A stretch of DNA of 64,000 nucleotides from Luidia sarsii (GCA_949987565.1 OX465102.1:9554212-9618211), one strand, 5' to 3'; positions 12,701 through 21,640 are shown, counted from the first letter of the stretch. Numbers and translations are program-made. The notes: generated by a model from the sequence alone, not told the origin.

Positions 12701-15700
12701 ATTACCCCCACCCTGAACCACAGGCTGGACCTAAACACCATCTATATTCAGTGCTTTTCTTTTCACCATCTATTACACTACCTTATAAAGATGTCCTCAT
12801 CAGGTCACATGAGGGGAAATCTTCGGGGAGAATTGAGTTCAGGCTCCATGAAATCACTTTGAATTTTGTTTTTCACGGCAACTGGGGAAGTTTTCAGGGA
12901 ATATTGAATTCAGGCTCCATGAAATCACTGTGATTTTTGTTTTCCACGGCAACATGGCATTTTTCACCCAGTTTTCATAGTTTAGATTTCCACAGCGTCG
13001 TTCTTGTCTTTCCACACCACGTGTATTTCTTGGAGAGTTTGAGGTGTGACTGTATACAAGGATGACATCAGCGATTCTTGAATGTGTTTCTTGCCTGCGA
13101 TTATTCACTCACGTGGCTGTAGTATCCACTGCCTTTCAATTTTGCACTATAAGGCACTCCATCACAATATGTCTTGTTACGTGAGTCGTGCACCATAAGG
13201 CGTTCCATATACCATATAAGATCAAAAGGTCAGATAAACCATGGAGGCTCCCTTCTTCCTCCACGTATAAACCATGCTTTTGTGTTGCACAACAAAATGT
13301 ATCTGTCAGTAGAAAATACACCAAATAAACACGATTTTTGGGATTGCAATTCAAACTCCTTTTTTTTGCGTGTGTGGACACAATAAACGTCATTATTAGT
13401 TGGATTTTAATCGCGATTCAGACTCCACTAAGAGTGAGACTTTTTCAAATAACTGAATAATCTCATTTATTTGCGACGCGGTGTGTGTGGGCACGCTGAA
13501 TCGCATCGTTTGTTTAATCCTACAATGCACCACTCCCGCTCTCACTGACAATAAGTGCTGTGCTTGTTTATATGTCTCCCTGCCTGGGCGACCCCCAAGG
13601 ACACGGCCACCATTTGACCACAACTGCTAACGGTTCACGGTTTTTGGCGACTCATCTGCCTGGCAGTTGTGGTCTATTCTGTGTAATTGTACACCATGGG
13701 CTTGTGCATTACAGCCATTTACCAGCAAGAATATGGCCTTGAATAGACCACTGGTTCAATCACCATGAAAAAGCTGTTTGAGCATGGAAAAAGTGGTGAA
13801 ACTGCAGTGAATTTTTCTTTTCACAACAACATGACATTTTCCACTTGATTTTCAGGGTTTGGATGTTCACAGTGTGAACACAACACCGTAGGCATTAATG
13901 CAGTGTATCATATTCTGACATTACTGGATGGTTAATTGCATAGTGAAGTTGTTTCCCCTCTGCTTTTACTTCATACTTTTTTTTCTTCTCCAGAAACCCA
14001 GAAAGCTGGAGGAATCCAGTGGTGTCAATGGCTGCATAAAGCGAGGCAGTGAGCTGGACATCCCTTACTGCGTGCGCGTGGCTGAACTGGAGGCTGGAGA
14101 TGTCTTTGTAAGTTGACAGTGCTTTGTGATCCTCTCAACCCTAGAAATGCAAGTAGATAATATGCGCTGTTGCTGTCCCGGTGAATTTCACCACCCTTTT
14201 TGTTTTAAAAAGTTAGAGAGCCTGACGTTTCCATCCTAGCAGGACCTTTCTCAAAGGCCTCTGAGAAAGGTCTTAGGGCTGTGTGTCAGGGCTTTCCTTC
14301 CCCTGACTATCCGTGTATGACATTGTCACTTTGCCTTTGAGAAAGGTCCTGCTAGGATGAAAACGTCAGGCTCTCTAACTTTTGAGATGCATGTATTGCA
14401 TGACATTTGTAGTCATGGATGCAGCTTTTTCAATTCAAGTCAAACACAGGACAAACTGACTGGGAACTTTTGAACAAATTGAAAAAAAAAAACTTTGACT
14501 GGACCGGGACTTGAACTCGAGACCTCTGGATTAATGTACCAGTGTTCTTCCATCTGAATTATCCAGCCCTTAGATGGTGGCCTTCCATAATAGTCAACTA
14601 GTCTTTGCCGGGGGTGGGGGCGCCAGTCAGAAGCAATTCAACCATTAACTGCTCTATATAATTATACAGTATCTCCACTGTTTACATGCCATCACCTGAC
14701 TTATAGTGGGTATTGTTTTCATCTCATTTGGCACAGAGCAGCGATGGAAATGTACAAAGAAGAATGTGGACAATATGATAGTCTTCTTTGCTCATTTCCA
14801 CTCCTGTTCTGCACCAAATGAGATGCAAAGATACCCACTGTAAGTCACGTGAAGGCATGTAAACAGTGGTCGCGCAATTGGTCTATTGCCTTCTGAAAAA
14901 CAGGGTGGGATTCGAACCCACGACGCTTGGCAAAATGGGAAAAGCACTCTGTGAGCGTGTAGACTAATGACGTTGCATGTGTTGTTGCTCAGGGCCTGCT
15001 GTCCATCCTGCCATCCTTCAAGGAGACCAGCGTGAGCCTGGTCAGCCAAGGGGCTGAGGCCATCCGCATCAGCAAGGCCTTCTTCCTGAAGTACGCTGAC
15101 GAGAGAGTCTTCACCCAGATTGAGATGAGGGTGAGTTGTCTGTGCGGACCTTGGTATCAACAGTGCGGAAAGTCTGTGGTGACACCAGAGGCATAGCTAG
15201 GAATTCTTTTATGGGGGGGGGGGGTTGTGGGAGCTGCCAAATTTCTTGGGGGTGGGCATCCATTTGGGCTGGTATAAGACATCCATTGGGGCTGGTATAA
15301 GACATCAATTGGGGCTGGTATAAGACATCCATTTGGGCTGGTGTAAGACATCCATTTGGGCTGGTATAAGACATCCATTTGGGACTGGTATAAGACATCC
15401 ATTTGGGCTGGTATAAGACATCCATTTAGGCTGGTATAAGACATCCATTTGGGCTGGTATAAGACATCCATTTGGGACTGGTATGAGACATCCATTGGGC
15501 TGGTATAAGACATCCATTTAGGCTGGTATAAGACATCCATTTGGGCTGGTATAAGACATCCATTTGGGACTGGTATGAGACATCCATTGGGCTTGTATAA
15601 GACATCAATTGGGACTGGTATAAGACATCCATTTGGGCTGGTATAAGACATTCATTTAGGCTGGTATAAGACATCCATTTGGGCTGGTATAAGACATCCA

Positions 15701-16555
15701 TTTGGGCTGGTATAAGACATCCATTTGGGGCTGGTATAAAATAAACTACACTCAAAATCCCAGTGGGCGCGACGACCTTTCATGGGGGAGTTTGAATCCT
15801 GTCCGAGGCTCCGAGCTGTCTGATTTTTTCGGGCATAAGGCAAAGCACTGGGCATTCAGTGCTTATCACGTTGAGCAGGGCAAACCCTCATTGAATTACA
15901 TTCTTCTCGATGCAAACATCATGTTATATCTATGATGCAAAGCACTGGGCATTCAGTGCTTATCACGTCAAGCATGGCAAACCCTCATTGAATTACATTC
16001 TTCTTGATGCAAACATCATGTTATATCTATGATGCAAAGCACTGGGCATTCAGTGCTTATCACGTCGAGCAGGGCAAACCCTCATTGAATCACATTCTCC
16101 TTTATGCAAATATCTCTTCTTGCGAATGAGGCAAGCAGCAATTAGAGGTGCTACTGTCTCAAGTTGTTGTCGTTCGCCTGGGCTCAATCAGAAGAGCTGA
16201 GACCAGTCACCAGGGCCCAGCAACTAGGAGGTCGACAACATGGGCCCCACTATCAATGGTTCTTCTTGTTGAGTATGAGGCAAGCAGCAATAAGAGCTGC
16301 TACTGTTTCATGATAAGCACTGAGTGCCCAGTGCTCTTTCAAGTTGTTGTTGAGACCAGTAACCAGGACCCAGCAACTAGACATGGGCCCCAATGGATTG
16401 ACATGCTCTGTGTGTCTTCCCTCTCCTTCCAGTATGAACCGTACCCGACTCAGGACGAGTGCCTGGACGACTTGGACCTGACCTCGCAGTGGCAGCGCTA
16501 CAAGGCCGTGGAGGTGGACCGGACACTGCAGAGGATTGCCTCCGCTCCCAGATGA
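584..16555 (+). CDS. CNBD2: CNBD2-like cyclic nucleotide-binding protein, 14 exons, 5' end missing
   Basis: Spliced model: 584-767, 1483-1557, 3437-3525, 4555-4628, 5111-5166, 5578-5661, 6650-6714, 8678-8758, 9382-9442, 10165-10369, 11425-11552, 13994-14107, 14993-15130, 16433-16555. All junctions are GT/AG and keep frame, giving about 491 residues ending at TGA. The first exon opens with an acceptor, so the start lies outside the window. CNB domain 1 spans about residues 87-210 of this fragment; its phosphate-binding cassette reads FGENDLIRGCKRTSTV (158-173) and keeps the Glu and Arg that contact ribose and phosphate in PKA-type domains. CNB domain 2 starts about residue 211 (PGQVIVHDSNSNDWIYVVKS), is split by a basic/Ser/Pro-rich insertion (about 270-390), and its cassette (FGLLSILPSFKETSV) has Leu and Glu in the key places, so ligand binding is unlikely. 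Mammalian CNBD2 (CRIS) is a sperm cyclic-nucleotide receptor (family knowledge). The exact orthology call is inferred; another tandem-CNB protein is possible. Confidence 0.72.
775..1275 (+). repeat. Imperfect tandem repeat, about 80-100-bp unit
   Basis: About five to six diverged copies of a unit with TATGTCGACAT, AAATATTCCGATATGTCGAC and 'catctactggcctactg'. Occupies most of the intron after the first exon. Confidence 0.7.
1483..1557 (+). CDS. CNBD2-like exon: helical lead-in to CNB domain 1
   Basis: Acceptor atgtccaaacag, donor gtaagt, 25 codons, phase 0 at both ends. Contains RIKDLLRVPEEERTQEQMDN, the 'P-x-x-E-R-T' helix seen just before CNB domains. Confidence 0.8.
1605..1705 (-). repeat. 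Fragment of 'F' foldback element
   Basis: Shares gacgggcagagtatacacac and gctcttttcagagccgcact with the fuller copies at 5.7, 27.0, 52.2 and 62.1 kb. Confidence 0.5.
1771..1950. mobile_element. MITE-like element with inverted ends
   Basis: Left end tatagacccttttcacccac with gtgac; right end gtcacgtgaaaaaggtct with tatag, giving imperfect terminal inverted repeats around about 130 bp. No coding capacity. Confidence 0.5.
3437..3525 (+). CDS. CNBD2-like exon: start of CNB domain 1
   Basis: Encodes IVRSMQHVEEFAKYPPEVQK... to YDE. Donor gtaagt. The acceptor tgatag at 3431-3436 is inferred: its TAG is an in-frame stop, so the exon must begin at 3437, which also gives the required phase 0. Ends two bases into a codon. 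Confidence 0.78.
3541..3765. mobile_element. MITE-like element, GGCTTAGGC ends, copy 1
   Basis: Left aaatgaaggcttaggctcgg, right end gaccgaagcctaagccctat. Related copies at 6787-7032 and 55608-55905. Confidence 0.5.
4073..4447. mobile_element. MITE-like element, AAAGGCC...ACAACATTGG ends, copy 1
   Basis: Left end taaaggccaatacaacattg, right ccaatgttgtgtagggcctt. A central palindrome (about 4248-4281) has 16-bp arms around GT. A reverse copy lies at 30338-30712. Confidence 0.55.
4555..4628 (+). CDS. CNBD2-like exon: CNB domain 1 beta-roll
   Basis: Acceptor cactttgaag, donor gtaagt. Encodes YGPNRVVIKESQEAEGLYIV then LSGN. The '...G-x-x-Y-I-V-L-S-G' strand is the typical CNB signature. Confidence 0.85.
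4826..4950. repeat. Foldback repeat 'CCTGACGTTT', copy
   Basis: agttagagggcctgacgttt facing aagtcaggccctctaacttt across 'aggacctt...aaggtcct' inner arms. Other copies near 14.2, 26.1, 39.3, 45.3 and 49.1 kb. Confidence 0.6.
5111..5166 (+). CDS. CNBD2-like exon: CNB domain 1, KGDKFG
   Basis: Acceptor cttccaacag, donor gtaagc, 56 nt. Encodes TEAMAGQTYILNKGDKFG, ending inside the phosphate-binding cassette. Confidence 0.85.
5340..5535 (+). mobile_element. tRNA-Ser-like SINE (family 2)
   Basis: Head ggtcaagtggttaagacgtc, anticodon arm CTGCACTAGAAAGCAG (Ser AGA-like), B-box tttgaatcccgcc, then the family body 'aaagcactgagcactcagtg'. Lies in the intron after the exon at 5111-5166. Confidence 0.75.
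5578..5661 (+). CDS. CNBD2-like exon: phosphate-binding cassette
   Basis: Acceptor gtatttgaag, donor gtaaac, 28 codons. Begins ENDLIRGCKRTSTV, supplying the ribose-binding Glu (residue 160) and phosphate-binding Arg (169), then the hydrophobic strand VEMFCLH. Confidence 0.85.
5702..6010. repeat. 'F' foldback element, near-complete palindrome
   Basis: Left arm gtttgcggtgacaccatgta with gcacttctctttcaagaagg; right arm mirrors it at about 5900-5972. The inner part is also inverted (aactatcat / atgatagtt). The tail carries atttccaccatgcaaacctt, the source motif of the 29-bp array at 7868. Confidence 0.7.
6650..6714 (+). CDS. CNBD2-like exon: helices after CNB domain 1
   Basis: Acceptor cccattttcag, donor gtaaga. 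Encodes DYAEVFDTKLNIKPEDCIEY then L plus two bases of Gly; this is the lid/helix region. Confidence 0.8.
6787..7032. mobile_element. MITE-like element, GGCTTAGGC ends, copy 2
   Basis: gggcccttctccaaaaccca and gcttaggcttcggctccggc mirrored by gagcctaagccgggtttggg and caaaagggccc. Confidence 0.6.
7256..7505. repeat. Dispersed repeat, copy 1
   Basis: Shares ctgccaggcagttgtg, tgtgtaattgtacacca and gaatagaccactggt with 13640-13885. No coding capacity. Confidence 0.6.
7868..8640 (+). repeat. 29-bp tandem array
   Basis: About 26 units of tttccaccatgcaaaccttc plus cacttagta. Three near-identical palindromes (ccatggagga-a-tcctccatgg, about 8107, 8338 and 8450) interrupt it. The unit matches the tail of the F foldback element. 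The array ends about 40 nt before the exon at 8678. Confidence 0.9.
8678..8758 (+). CDS. CNBD2-like exon: linker into CNB domain 2
   Basis: Acceptor tgaccatgcag, donor gtgagc, 81 nt. Encodes TIPVFQMWGGLDKLLESPVN then WGIQNY. Chosen because it is the only frame joining the flanking phases (2 and 2). The end of a 29-bp tandem array lies about 40 nt upstream of the acceptor. Confidence 0.75.
8828..9250 (-). mobile_element. tRNA-derived SINE (family 1)
   Basis: Reverse strand carries the A-box region (gggctggatagctcagctgg) and B-box region (tcatgttcaagtcctggtcc). Followed by the family body (gatggtggccttccctaaat). A second partial unit starts near 9120. Confidence 0.75.
9255..9350 (+). repeat. 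F-element right arm and tail
   Basis: cttgaaagagaagtgctaca, tggtgtcaccgcaaactttc, then tttccaccatgcaaaccttc. Ends 30-35 nt before the acceptor of the exon at 9382. Confidence 0.65.
9382..9442 (+). CDS. CNBD2-like exon: CNB domain 2, first strands
   Basis: Acceptor tttgttctcag, donor gtatgt. Encodes PGQVIVHDSNSNDWIYVVKS, matching the 'G-x-x-I...D-W-I-Y-V-V-K-S-G' strands of a CNB fold. Confidence 0.82.
9443..10164 (+). other. Intron without recognised elements
   Basis: No repeat seen elsewhere in the window, RNA gene or open exon was recognised here. Short frames are present but lack conserved content. Confidence 0.5.
10165..10369 (+). CDS. CNBD2-like exon: CNB domain 2 plus basic insertion
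   Basis: Acceptor atcgtttccag, donor gtaggg, 205 nt. Starts GTCDVLKCLIPG, then a Lys/Arg-rich stretch (YKEYKKAVGA, LKRPGAKKQT) and a Ser/Pro tail. Probably a disordered loop inside CNB domain 2. Confidence 0.82.
10698..10805 (+). repeat. 'P' dispersed repeat (AGCTGCCAACCATTCC)
   Basis: Begins agctgccaaccattcctatt and ends ggcttggaaatacacat. Further copies near 57725, 61485 and 61740; reverse copies at 25575-26000. Confidence 0.65.
10806..11366 (+). repeat. Polypyrimidine (CTC/CCT)n tracts
   Basis: 10806-11214 and 11290-11363 are almost pure C/T on the + strand, split by one copy of an 80-bp duplicated segment. They lead into the acceptor of the exon at 11425. Long open frames in all readings here are low complexity, not genes. 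Confidence 0.9.
11215..11443 (+). repeat. Duplicated splice-acceptor segment (two 80-bp copies)
   Basis: 11215-11294 and 11364-11443 are the same with two substitutions seen (offset 149 bp). Each contains tcacag followed by ccaccttcctgaccacccc, the acceptor and first bases of the exon at 11425. Confidence 0.85.
11425..11552 (+). CDS. CNBD2-like exon: disordered insertion
   Basis: Acceptor tcattgtgtcacag, donor gtacgt. Reads TFLTTPMPQSTDSPAKQRAP onward, rich in Ser/Pro/Arg and likely disordered. Phase demands two leading bases (CC), which fits this acceptor. A near-identical acceptor lies 149 bp upstream. Confidence 0.68.
11675..11995 (+). repeat. Tandem SINE-2 body units
   Basis: About three to four copies of a 97-bp unit: aaagcactgggcattcagtg, gagcagggcaaaccctcatt, ttatatctatgatgc. 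No tRNA head is visible. Confidence 0.7.
12490..12600. repeat. SINE-1 head in foldback form
   Basis: aaaattggcaaagaaaactt ... ggccttgaacccgagacctc facing attcaagtcccggcccagtc and agttttctttgctaattttt. Confidence 0.6.
13640..13885. repeat. Dispersed repeat, copy 2
   Basis: Same order of motifs as 7256-7505 (ctgcctggcagttgtg, gtgtaattgtacaccatg, ttgaatagaccactggt). A weaker relative lies near 12600-12990. Confidence 0.6.
13994..14107 (+). CDS. CNBD2-like exon: return into CNB domain 2
   Basis: Acceptor ttcttctccag, donor gtaagt, 38 codons. Ends IPYCVRVAELEAGDVF, the strand leading into the second phosphate-binding cassette. Confidence 0.82.
14210..14395. repeat. Foldback repeat 'CCTGACGTTT', copy
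   Basis: gttagagagcctgacgtttc with atcctagcaggacctttctc, mirrored by gagaaaggtcctgctaggat and gtcaggctctctaactttt. Confidence 0.7.
14455..14645 (-). mobile_element. SINE family 1 copy
   Basis: actttgactggaccgggact, tgaactcgagacctctggat, ctgaattatccagcccttag, then gatggtggccttcc. Confidence 0.72.
14690..14945. repeat. 'X' foldback with tRNA-like end
   Basis: tcatctcatttggcacagag faces ctgcaccaaatgagatgcaa. Followed by gggtggGATTCGAACCCACG, a B-box-like tRNA remnant. A second copy spans about 24360-24820. Confidence 0.55.
14993..15130 (+). CDS. CNBD2-like exon: degenerate second cassette
   Basis: Acceptor gttgttgctcag, donor gtgagt, 46 codons. Begins GLLSILPSFKETSVSLVSQG: the Glu and Arg needed for cyclic nucleotide contact are replaced by Leu and Glu. 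Then AIRISKAFFLKYADE. Confidence 0.82.
15242..15745 (+). repeat. 23-24-bp tandem array
   Basis: About 21 copies of gggctggtataagacatcca plus ttt, with gggactgg variants. Begins about 110 nt after the donor of the exon at 14993-15130. The open frames it yields (…MDVLYQP…) are artefacts of the repeat. Confidence 0.9.
15763..16110 (+). mobile_element. SINE family 2 with three tandem body units
   Basis: Head remnant gagtttgaatcctgtccgag, then three 90-97-bp units beginning aaagcactgggcattcagtg. Confidence 0.7.
16115..16395 (+). repeat. Direct duplication with 'caggcagcaat' motif
   Basis: gaggcaagcagcaattagag and gaggcaagcagcaataagag, each followed by a ccagggcccagcaactag-like block; two diverged copies before the terminal exon. 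Confidence 0.5.
16433..16555 (+). CDS. CNBD2-like terminal exon
   Basis: Acceptor ctctccttccag; 40 codons then TGA at 16553-16555. Encodes YEPYPTQDECLDDLDLTSQW and a basic tail ending RIASAPR. Confidence 0.82.
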   Translation, partial: YEPYPTQDECLDDLDLTSQWQRYKAVEVDRTLQRIASAPR

Positions 16556-16697
16556 CGGCGGGGAGGTGAGAGGGCGGGTATTCACTCACCGCTGCAGCTG
16601 CCTCTGGGAAGCATTGTGGGGGAGGGGGGCACACTGCTTGGGTTTAGATCTGCACTTGCCTGATGAAACACGAAGGGGGTTGCATTTATTAATAGGA

Positions 16698-17042
16698 AGT
16701 GTATATTCACCCGGCAGCGGCATTCTTCCTGGACGTCGTTTTTTTAATGTTTTTTTTTGTATGAAAGATGGCCAATCACAAGGCCTTATAAGGCCACTCG
16801 AGACAAAGGCTGCAGGAAAAATAGAAGAGGAATAGACAGATAAAGACATAAAACAGAGTCAAAGGGAACGATGTTATACATATTCATGAACACTCTTTAC
16901 TCTGATTGGCCAATGTCAGAGAATAGAGCATACATGGATATTTGCATAAACATGATGTAATGACAATTGTGCCAATCAGACTAAGGGACCGGCAGAATAG
17001 CCTTTGTGGGAAGAATGCCATTGCCGGTGGAATATAACCTGC
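16698..17042. mobile_element. MITE-like element in the CNBD2-like 3' flank
   Basis: Ends tatattcacccggcagcggc with attcttcc, and ggaagaatgccattgccggt with ggaatata: near-matching inverted ends about 345 bp apart. A fragment of the same end recurs at 52463-52530. Confidence 0.6.
16748..16872 (-). mobile_element. LINE 3'-end fragment
   Basis: The reverse complement shares ccctttgactctgtttt, tctattcctcttctattttt and ataaggccttgtg with the region after the LINE C-terminal frame at 63253. It lies inside the element at 16698-17042. Confidence 0.5.
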
Positions 17043-17639
17043 CTTTCTGCCCTTTTCAAAACTCGCTATTTAAAACAATCAGGAGCAATGAATTTTCTAT
17101 GAGGTAAATCTACAAGAGTACACTGTGTGTATAAGGGAGTCTAACCTGGCACAACCTGTGTGGCTTTTGTCAGGCTACATACTGTTTTATGGAAGGCTGG
17201 AAAGAGTGTTGGTTTCAGACTTTATAGTGGTGCCCGTTTATAGTGGTGCCCGAATTTGGAGGGGGCTTTTATTCGGAGGTACCCAGCGTGAAGTGGTTTA
17301 GTCGGGATGATGCCTGCACCAGGGAGGAGGAAGTGGGCTATTTGAATATTGCCCAAGCTCCTTGTGTTTTGGGGTTGCTGGTTTTTTTTTAGAGCAAGCA
17401 ATCGGGCGAAAAGGCCAGATGTATAAGAGAGCTATCTGTGCATGGCCTCAAACTTGGCCCCTTGTTTGAATTTTCGACCAGACAGAACTTTGTAAAAGTA
17501 TGTGACCAGCACATTTTTGTTTTCAATCGCTGCAGTGGCACATCACGCCTGCACAGGGTCCAGGGTTTGCCCGGGGAATATTGTGAGTCTGATCATTTGC
17601 ACAGTGGATGTGGTTTGGTATATGTGACTGGCAGTCGAT
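17043..17639 (+). other. 3' flank of the CNBD2-like gene, nothing recognised
   Basis: No repeat family, RNA or exon identified. May include 3' UTR; no clear AATAAA was noticed. Confidence 0.4.
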
Positions 17640-17785
17640 TTCATCAAACCCATCATAACCTACAATCCATCGCAAGATAATGAGCGATGCACAGAAACCA
17701 TACGGCCTATCACAACTTGCGATGAGTTATCCATCATGAGTTGAGTTACGATGCATCGTAAGGCTTTGTGAAATCCACTCCTGGT
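17640..17785. repeat. Foldback 'GATTTCACAAAGCC' element
   Basis: cgatttcatcaaacccatca faces catcgtaaggctttgtgaaa, with inner 'atcgcaagataatgagcgatgc'. Relatives at 27350, 40318, 53935-54420 and 54850. Confidence 0.55.
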
Positions 17786-18245
17786 ACAGCATAATGAGGA
17801 TTCTCGTCAAAATTTGAGTTTTCCAGTTTTTCCCACCACTGCAAAGAGTACCTTATTGGCTCTCCAATGATATCAACATTATTTCTATATGTTGCTGAAA
17901 TCCAAAGTTATGACGTGAGAAATATGACGATGCAACACGTAAACCACTTTTTAAGAAAAACGGGTCTAAAGTTTGAGTTCATGCACACGGGGTGCCAACA
18001 GAAATTGCAGCATATGCGCAGACACACACGAATTCCATGATTTTTCGATATTTACAGACATTTGTTGAAAAATTCCTTCGGACAGATGATTCTCTTATAA
18101 TACATAAGCTTTCCGAAAATACCCCCCAAAATTGAAATTGGTTTTGACATTTTGACAATACTTTGACTTTCAACGCCATTTCCTCAAAAATTGACTTTTG
18201 GAGTAGATACCTCATTACGCCATCTTACATGTAGGTCACATATTG
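17780..18245. mobile_element. MITE-like 'G' element, diverged copy
   Basis: Left ggtacagcataatgaggatt, right tacctcattacgcc ... taggtcacata. Matches the ends of the better copy at 35876-36352. Confidence 0.45.
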
Positions 18246-18615
18246 TGGATGCACTATGTTGAGGTTCCATGTGTCACAGATTGGATAGGGAATGAGTCTA
18301 AAGCACTGTAGTAATGTGCATGTCCATGTAGAAACACATACACTGTAGTAAAGTGCAAGGGAACATCAGATACACAGCCCTTTTGCACACATGATTTACA
18401 AGCATGATTCTGACCCCTGAGGTGGCAAGTTTTGGACACAAACACCTGAGGTGATCCATTAGAAGTGTGAGGCGGGCCAACTCGTAGTTTCATATTTAGG
18501 GAAAACCCTGGTCGTACAGTGTGTGTTTTACAAGCCTTTCTGGAGAAAGTTTGGTTAATTTGGGAAGGCACGCGTGTACTGAGAAACTAACCCTCATCCA
18601 AATTACGTGCACACA

Positions 18616-18996
18616 AAAGCCGCATTTCCACTGGACTTATTTTGGTCAAAGAAACCGAGGCAATGGTCACTTTTCCCATTTTAAGTCCAGTTGAAACAGC
18701 TCAGTTAGATTTCCTCTCGTACTCTGAGCCGAATGGTTACTTTTACCGGCCAACCTCTTCCCAGTAAAGGTGACCAGGTAAGTTTAACCGAGCCGATTAG
18801 TCCAGTGGAAACGCACCACTCGGTAAAACATGTCTCTGCGTACATGCACTGCGCACACATAATTTTTGCCAGCTCGGTTACTTTAACCATCGTCTCGGTT
18901 AAATTGACTGACTCAAAAGTTCAAAACGACGGTCAAATTTTACCATTGGAAATTTAACCATCATCTTGGTGAAATGTTAGTCCAGTGGAAACGCGT
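18616..18996. mobile_element. MITE-like 'TCCAGTGGAAACG' element, copy 1
   Basis: Inverted ends: gccgcatttccactggactt and tagtccagtggaaacgcgtc. Copy 2 at 60745-60960 and a fragment at 59865-60035. Confidence 0.6.
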
Positions 18997-19614
18997 CTAA
19001 AGATGAACTTAATCTACAGGGTAAAAGTAACTTGACTTGTACGTGCCAGTCATTTAGCATTGCCAAGAATAGGTGCCAATTAAGGAACGTGGTTAATTAA
19101 CTGTGTTGTGTGTACTGCTCTTTGATTAATTAATTTCCATCCTTTCATAAGCACAGTATTACTCCAAGAGTTATGATGAAATGCAATATTGGCATGCTGA
19201 TCTTTAAAGTTTTGCTACCATATGAAATTTATTTTGAGAGAGTGTTTTAAATGCATGTATAATCGGCTACAATGTGTGGCTTTGAAATGTATATTGTAAA
19301 TGAATATTTTTTCCCCCGATTGTTTGGAGTTGGTGATATAGATGAATTAAATTATGCACGAGACTGGATTTCGATTGAATGTATCATCTCATTTTGTGGG
19401 ATTTAATTCGGACTTTCTGACTCATTTGTATGAGCATTCTGAAGTGAAGATCAATGAAATGAGGTCAGAGTTCAAAGGCAAAAGATCAAGGATTAGCTGG
19501 AGGTCAGAGTTACACAATCAAGTCAGGTCATCGGGTCATCAGGTTAGGGAATATGGTCATTCCCTAGAGGTCAGAAACTAAACTGCATTTTATAGGGCCC
19601 GGGTCACCGCTGCC

Positions 19615-21640
19615 ACCAACTGCCTATCCTAGCCCCTGACCCCCAACTGCCTATCCTAGCCCCTGACCTCCAAGAGCCTATCCTAGCCCCTGACCACCTC
19701 CAAGAGCCTATCCTAGCCCCTGACCTCCAACCGCCTATCCTAGCCCCTGACCTCCACCTGCCTATCCTAGCCCCTGACCCCGGCCAACTGCCTATCCTAG
19801 CCCCTGACCCCCAACTGCCTATCCTAGCCCCTGACCTCCAACTGCCTATCCTAGCCCCTGACCTCCAACCGCCTATCCTAGCCCCTGACATCCACCTGCC
19901 TATCCTAGCCCCTGACCCCCAACTGCCTATCCTAGCCCCTGACCTCCAAGAGCCTATCCTAGCCCCTGACCTCCAACCGCCTATCCTAGTCCCTGACATC
20001 CACCTGCCTATCCTAGCCCCTGACCTCCAACTGCCTATCTTAGCCCCTGACATCCACCTGCCTATCCTAGCCCCTTACCTCCAACTGGCTATCCTAGCCC
20101 ATGACCTCCACCTGTCTATCCTAGCACCTGACCGCCAACTGCCTATCCTAGCCCCTGACCTCCAACTGCCTATCCTAGCCCCTGACCTCCACCTGCCTAT
20201 CCTAGCCCCTGACCTCCACCTGTCTATCCTAGCACCTGACCGCCAACTGCCTATCCTAGCCCCTGACCTCCAACTGCCTATCCTAGCCCCTCACCTCCAA
20301 CTGCCTATCCTAGCCCCTGACCTCCAACTGCCTATCCTAGGCCCTGACCTCCACCTGCCTATCCTAGCCCCTGACCTCCCACTGCCTATCCTAGCCCATG
20401 ACCTCCAATTGCCTATCTTAGCCCCTGACCTCCAACTGCCTATCCTAGCCCCTGACCTCCAACTGCCTATCCTAGCCCCTGACCTCCAACTGCCTATCCT
20501 AGCCCCTGACCTCCAACTGCCTATCCTAGCCCCTGACCTCCAAGAGCCTATCCTAGCCCCTGACATCCACCTGCCTATCCTAGCCACTGACATCCACCTG
20601 CCTATCCTAGCCCCTGACCTCCACCTGCCGATCCTAGCCCATAACCTCCACCTGTCTATCCTAGCACCTGACCTCCACCTGCCTATCCTAGCCCCTGACC
20701 TCCAACTGCCTATCCTATCCCCTGACCCCCAACTGCCTATCCTAGCCCCTGACCACAACTGGCTATCCTAGCCCATGACCACAACTGCCTATCCTAGCCC
20801 CTGACCCCCAACTGCCTATCCTAGCCCATGACCTCCACCTGTCTTTCCTAGCACCTGACCTCCACCTGCCTATCCTAGCCCCTGACCTCCAACTGCCTAT
20901 CCTAGCCCATGACCACAACTGCCTATCCTAGCCCCTGACCTCCAACTGCCTATCCTAGCCCCTGACCACAACTGGCTATCCTAGCCCATGACCACAACTG
21001 CCTATCCTAGCCCCTGACCCCCAACTGCCTATCCTAGCCCATGACCTCCACCTGTCTTTCCTAGCACCTGACCTCCACCTGCCTATCCTAGCCCCTGACC
21101 TCCAACTGCCTATCCTAGCCCATGACCACAACTGCCTATCCTAGCCCCTGACCTCCACCTGCCTATCCTAGCCCCTGACCACAACTGCCTATTCTAGCCC
21201 CTGACCTCCAACTGCCTATCCTAGCCCCTGACCTCCATCTGCCTATCCTAGCCCCTGACCACAACTGCCTATCCTAACTCCTGACCTCCAACTGCCTATC
21301 CTAGCCCCTGACATCCAACTGCCTATCCTAGCCCCTGACTTCCAACTACCATGACCTCCAACTGCCTATCCTAACCCATGACCTCCAACTGCCTATCCTA
21401 ACCCCTGATGACCTCCAACTGCCTATCCTAGCCCCTGACCTCCACCTGCCTACCCTGACCCCTGACCTTCATCTGCCTATCCTAACCCCTGACCTCCAAC
21501 TGGCTATCCTAACCCCTGACCTCCAACTGCCTATCCTAGCCCATGACCTCCACCTGCCTAACCTAGGCCCTGACCTCAAACTGCCTATCCTAACCCCTGA
21601 CCTCCAACTGCCTATCCTAACCCCTAACCTCCACCTTTGA
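19615..21640. repeat. 27-bp minisatellite, about 75 copies
   Basis: Unit aactgcctatcctagcccct plus gacctcc, with scattered substitutions and a few 23-24-bp units (gaccacaactg). 27 is a multiple of 3, so it gives long open frames on both strands (GARIGSWRS on the - strand); these lack non-repeat flanks and I do not call them genes. Confidence 0.95.

Noticed and set aside
15157..15755. MSYTSPNGCLIP repeat frames on the - strand
   Set aside because: 23-24-bp tandem array read through; no independent coding evidence.
19604..20758. GARIGSWRS repeat 'proteins' on the - strand
   Set aside because: 27-bp minisatellite with no unique flanking coding sequence or splice structure.
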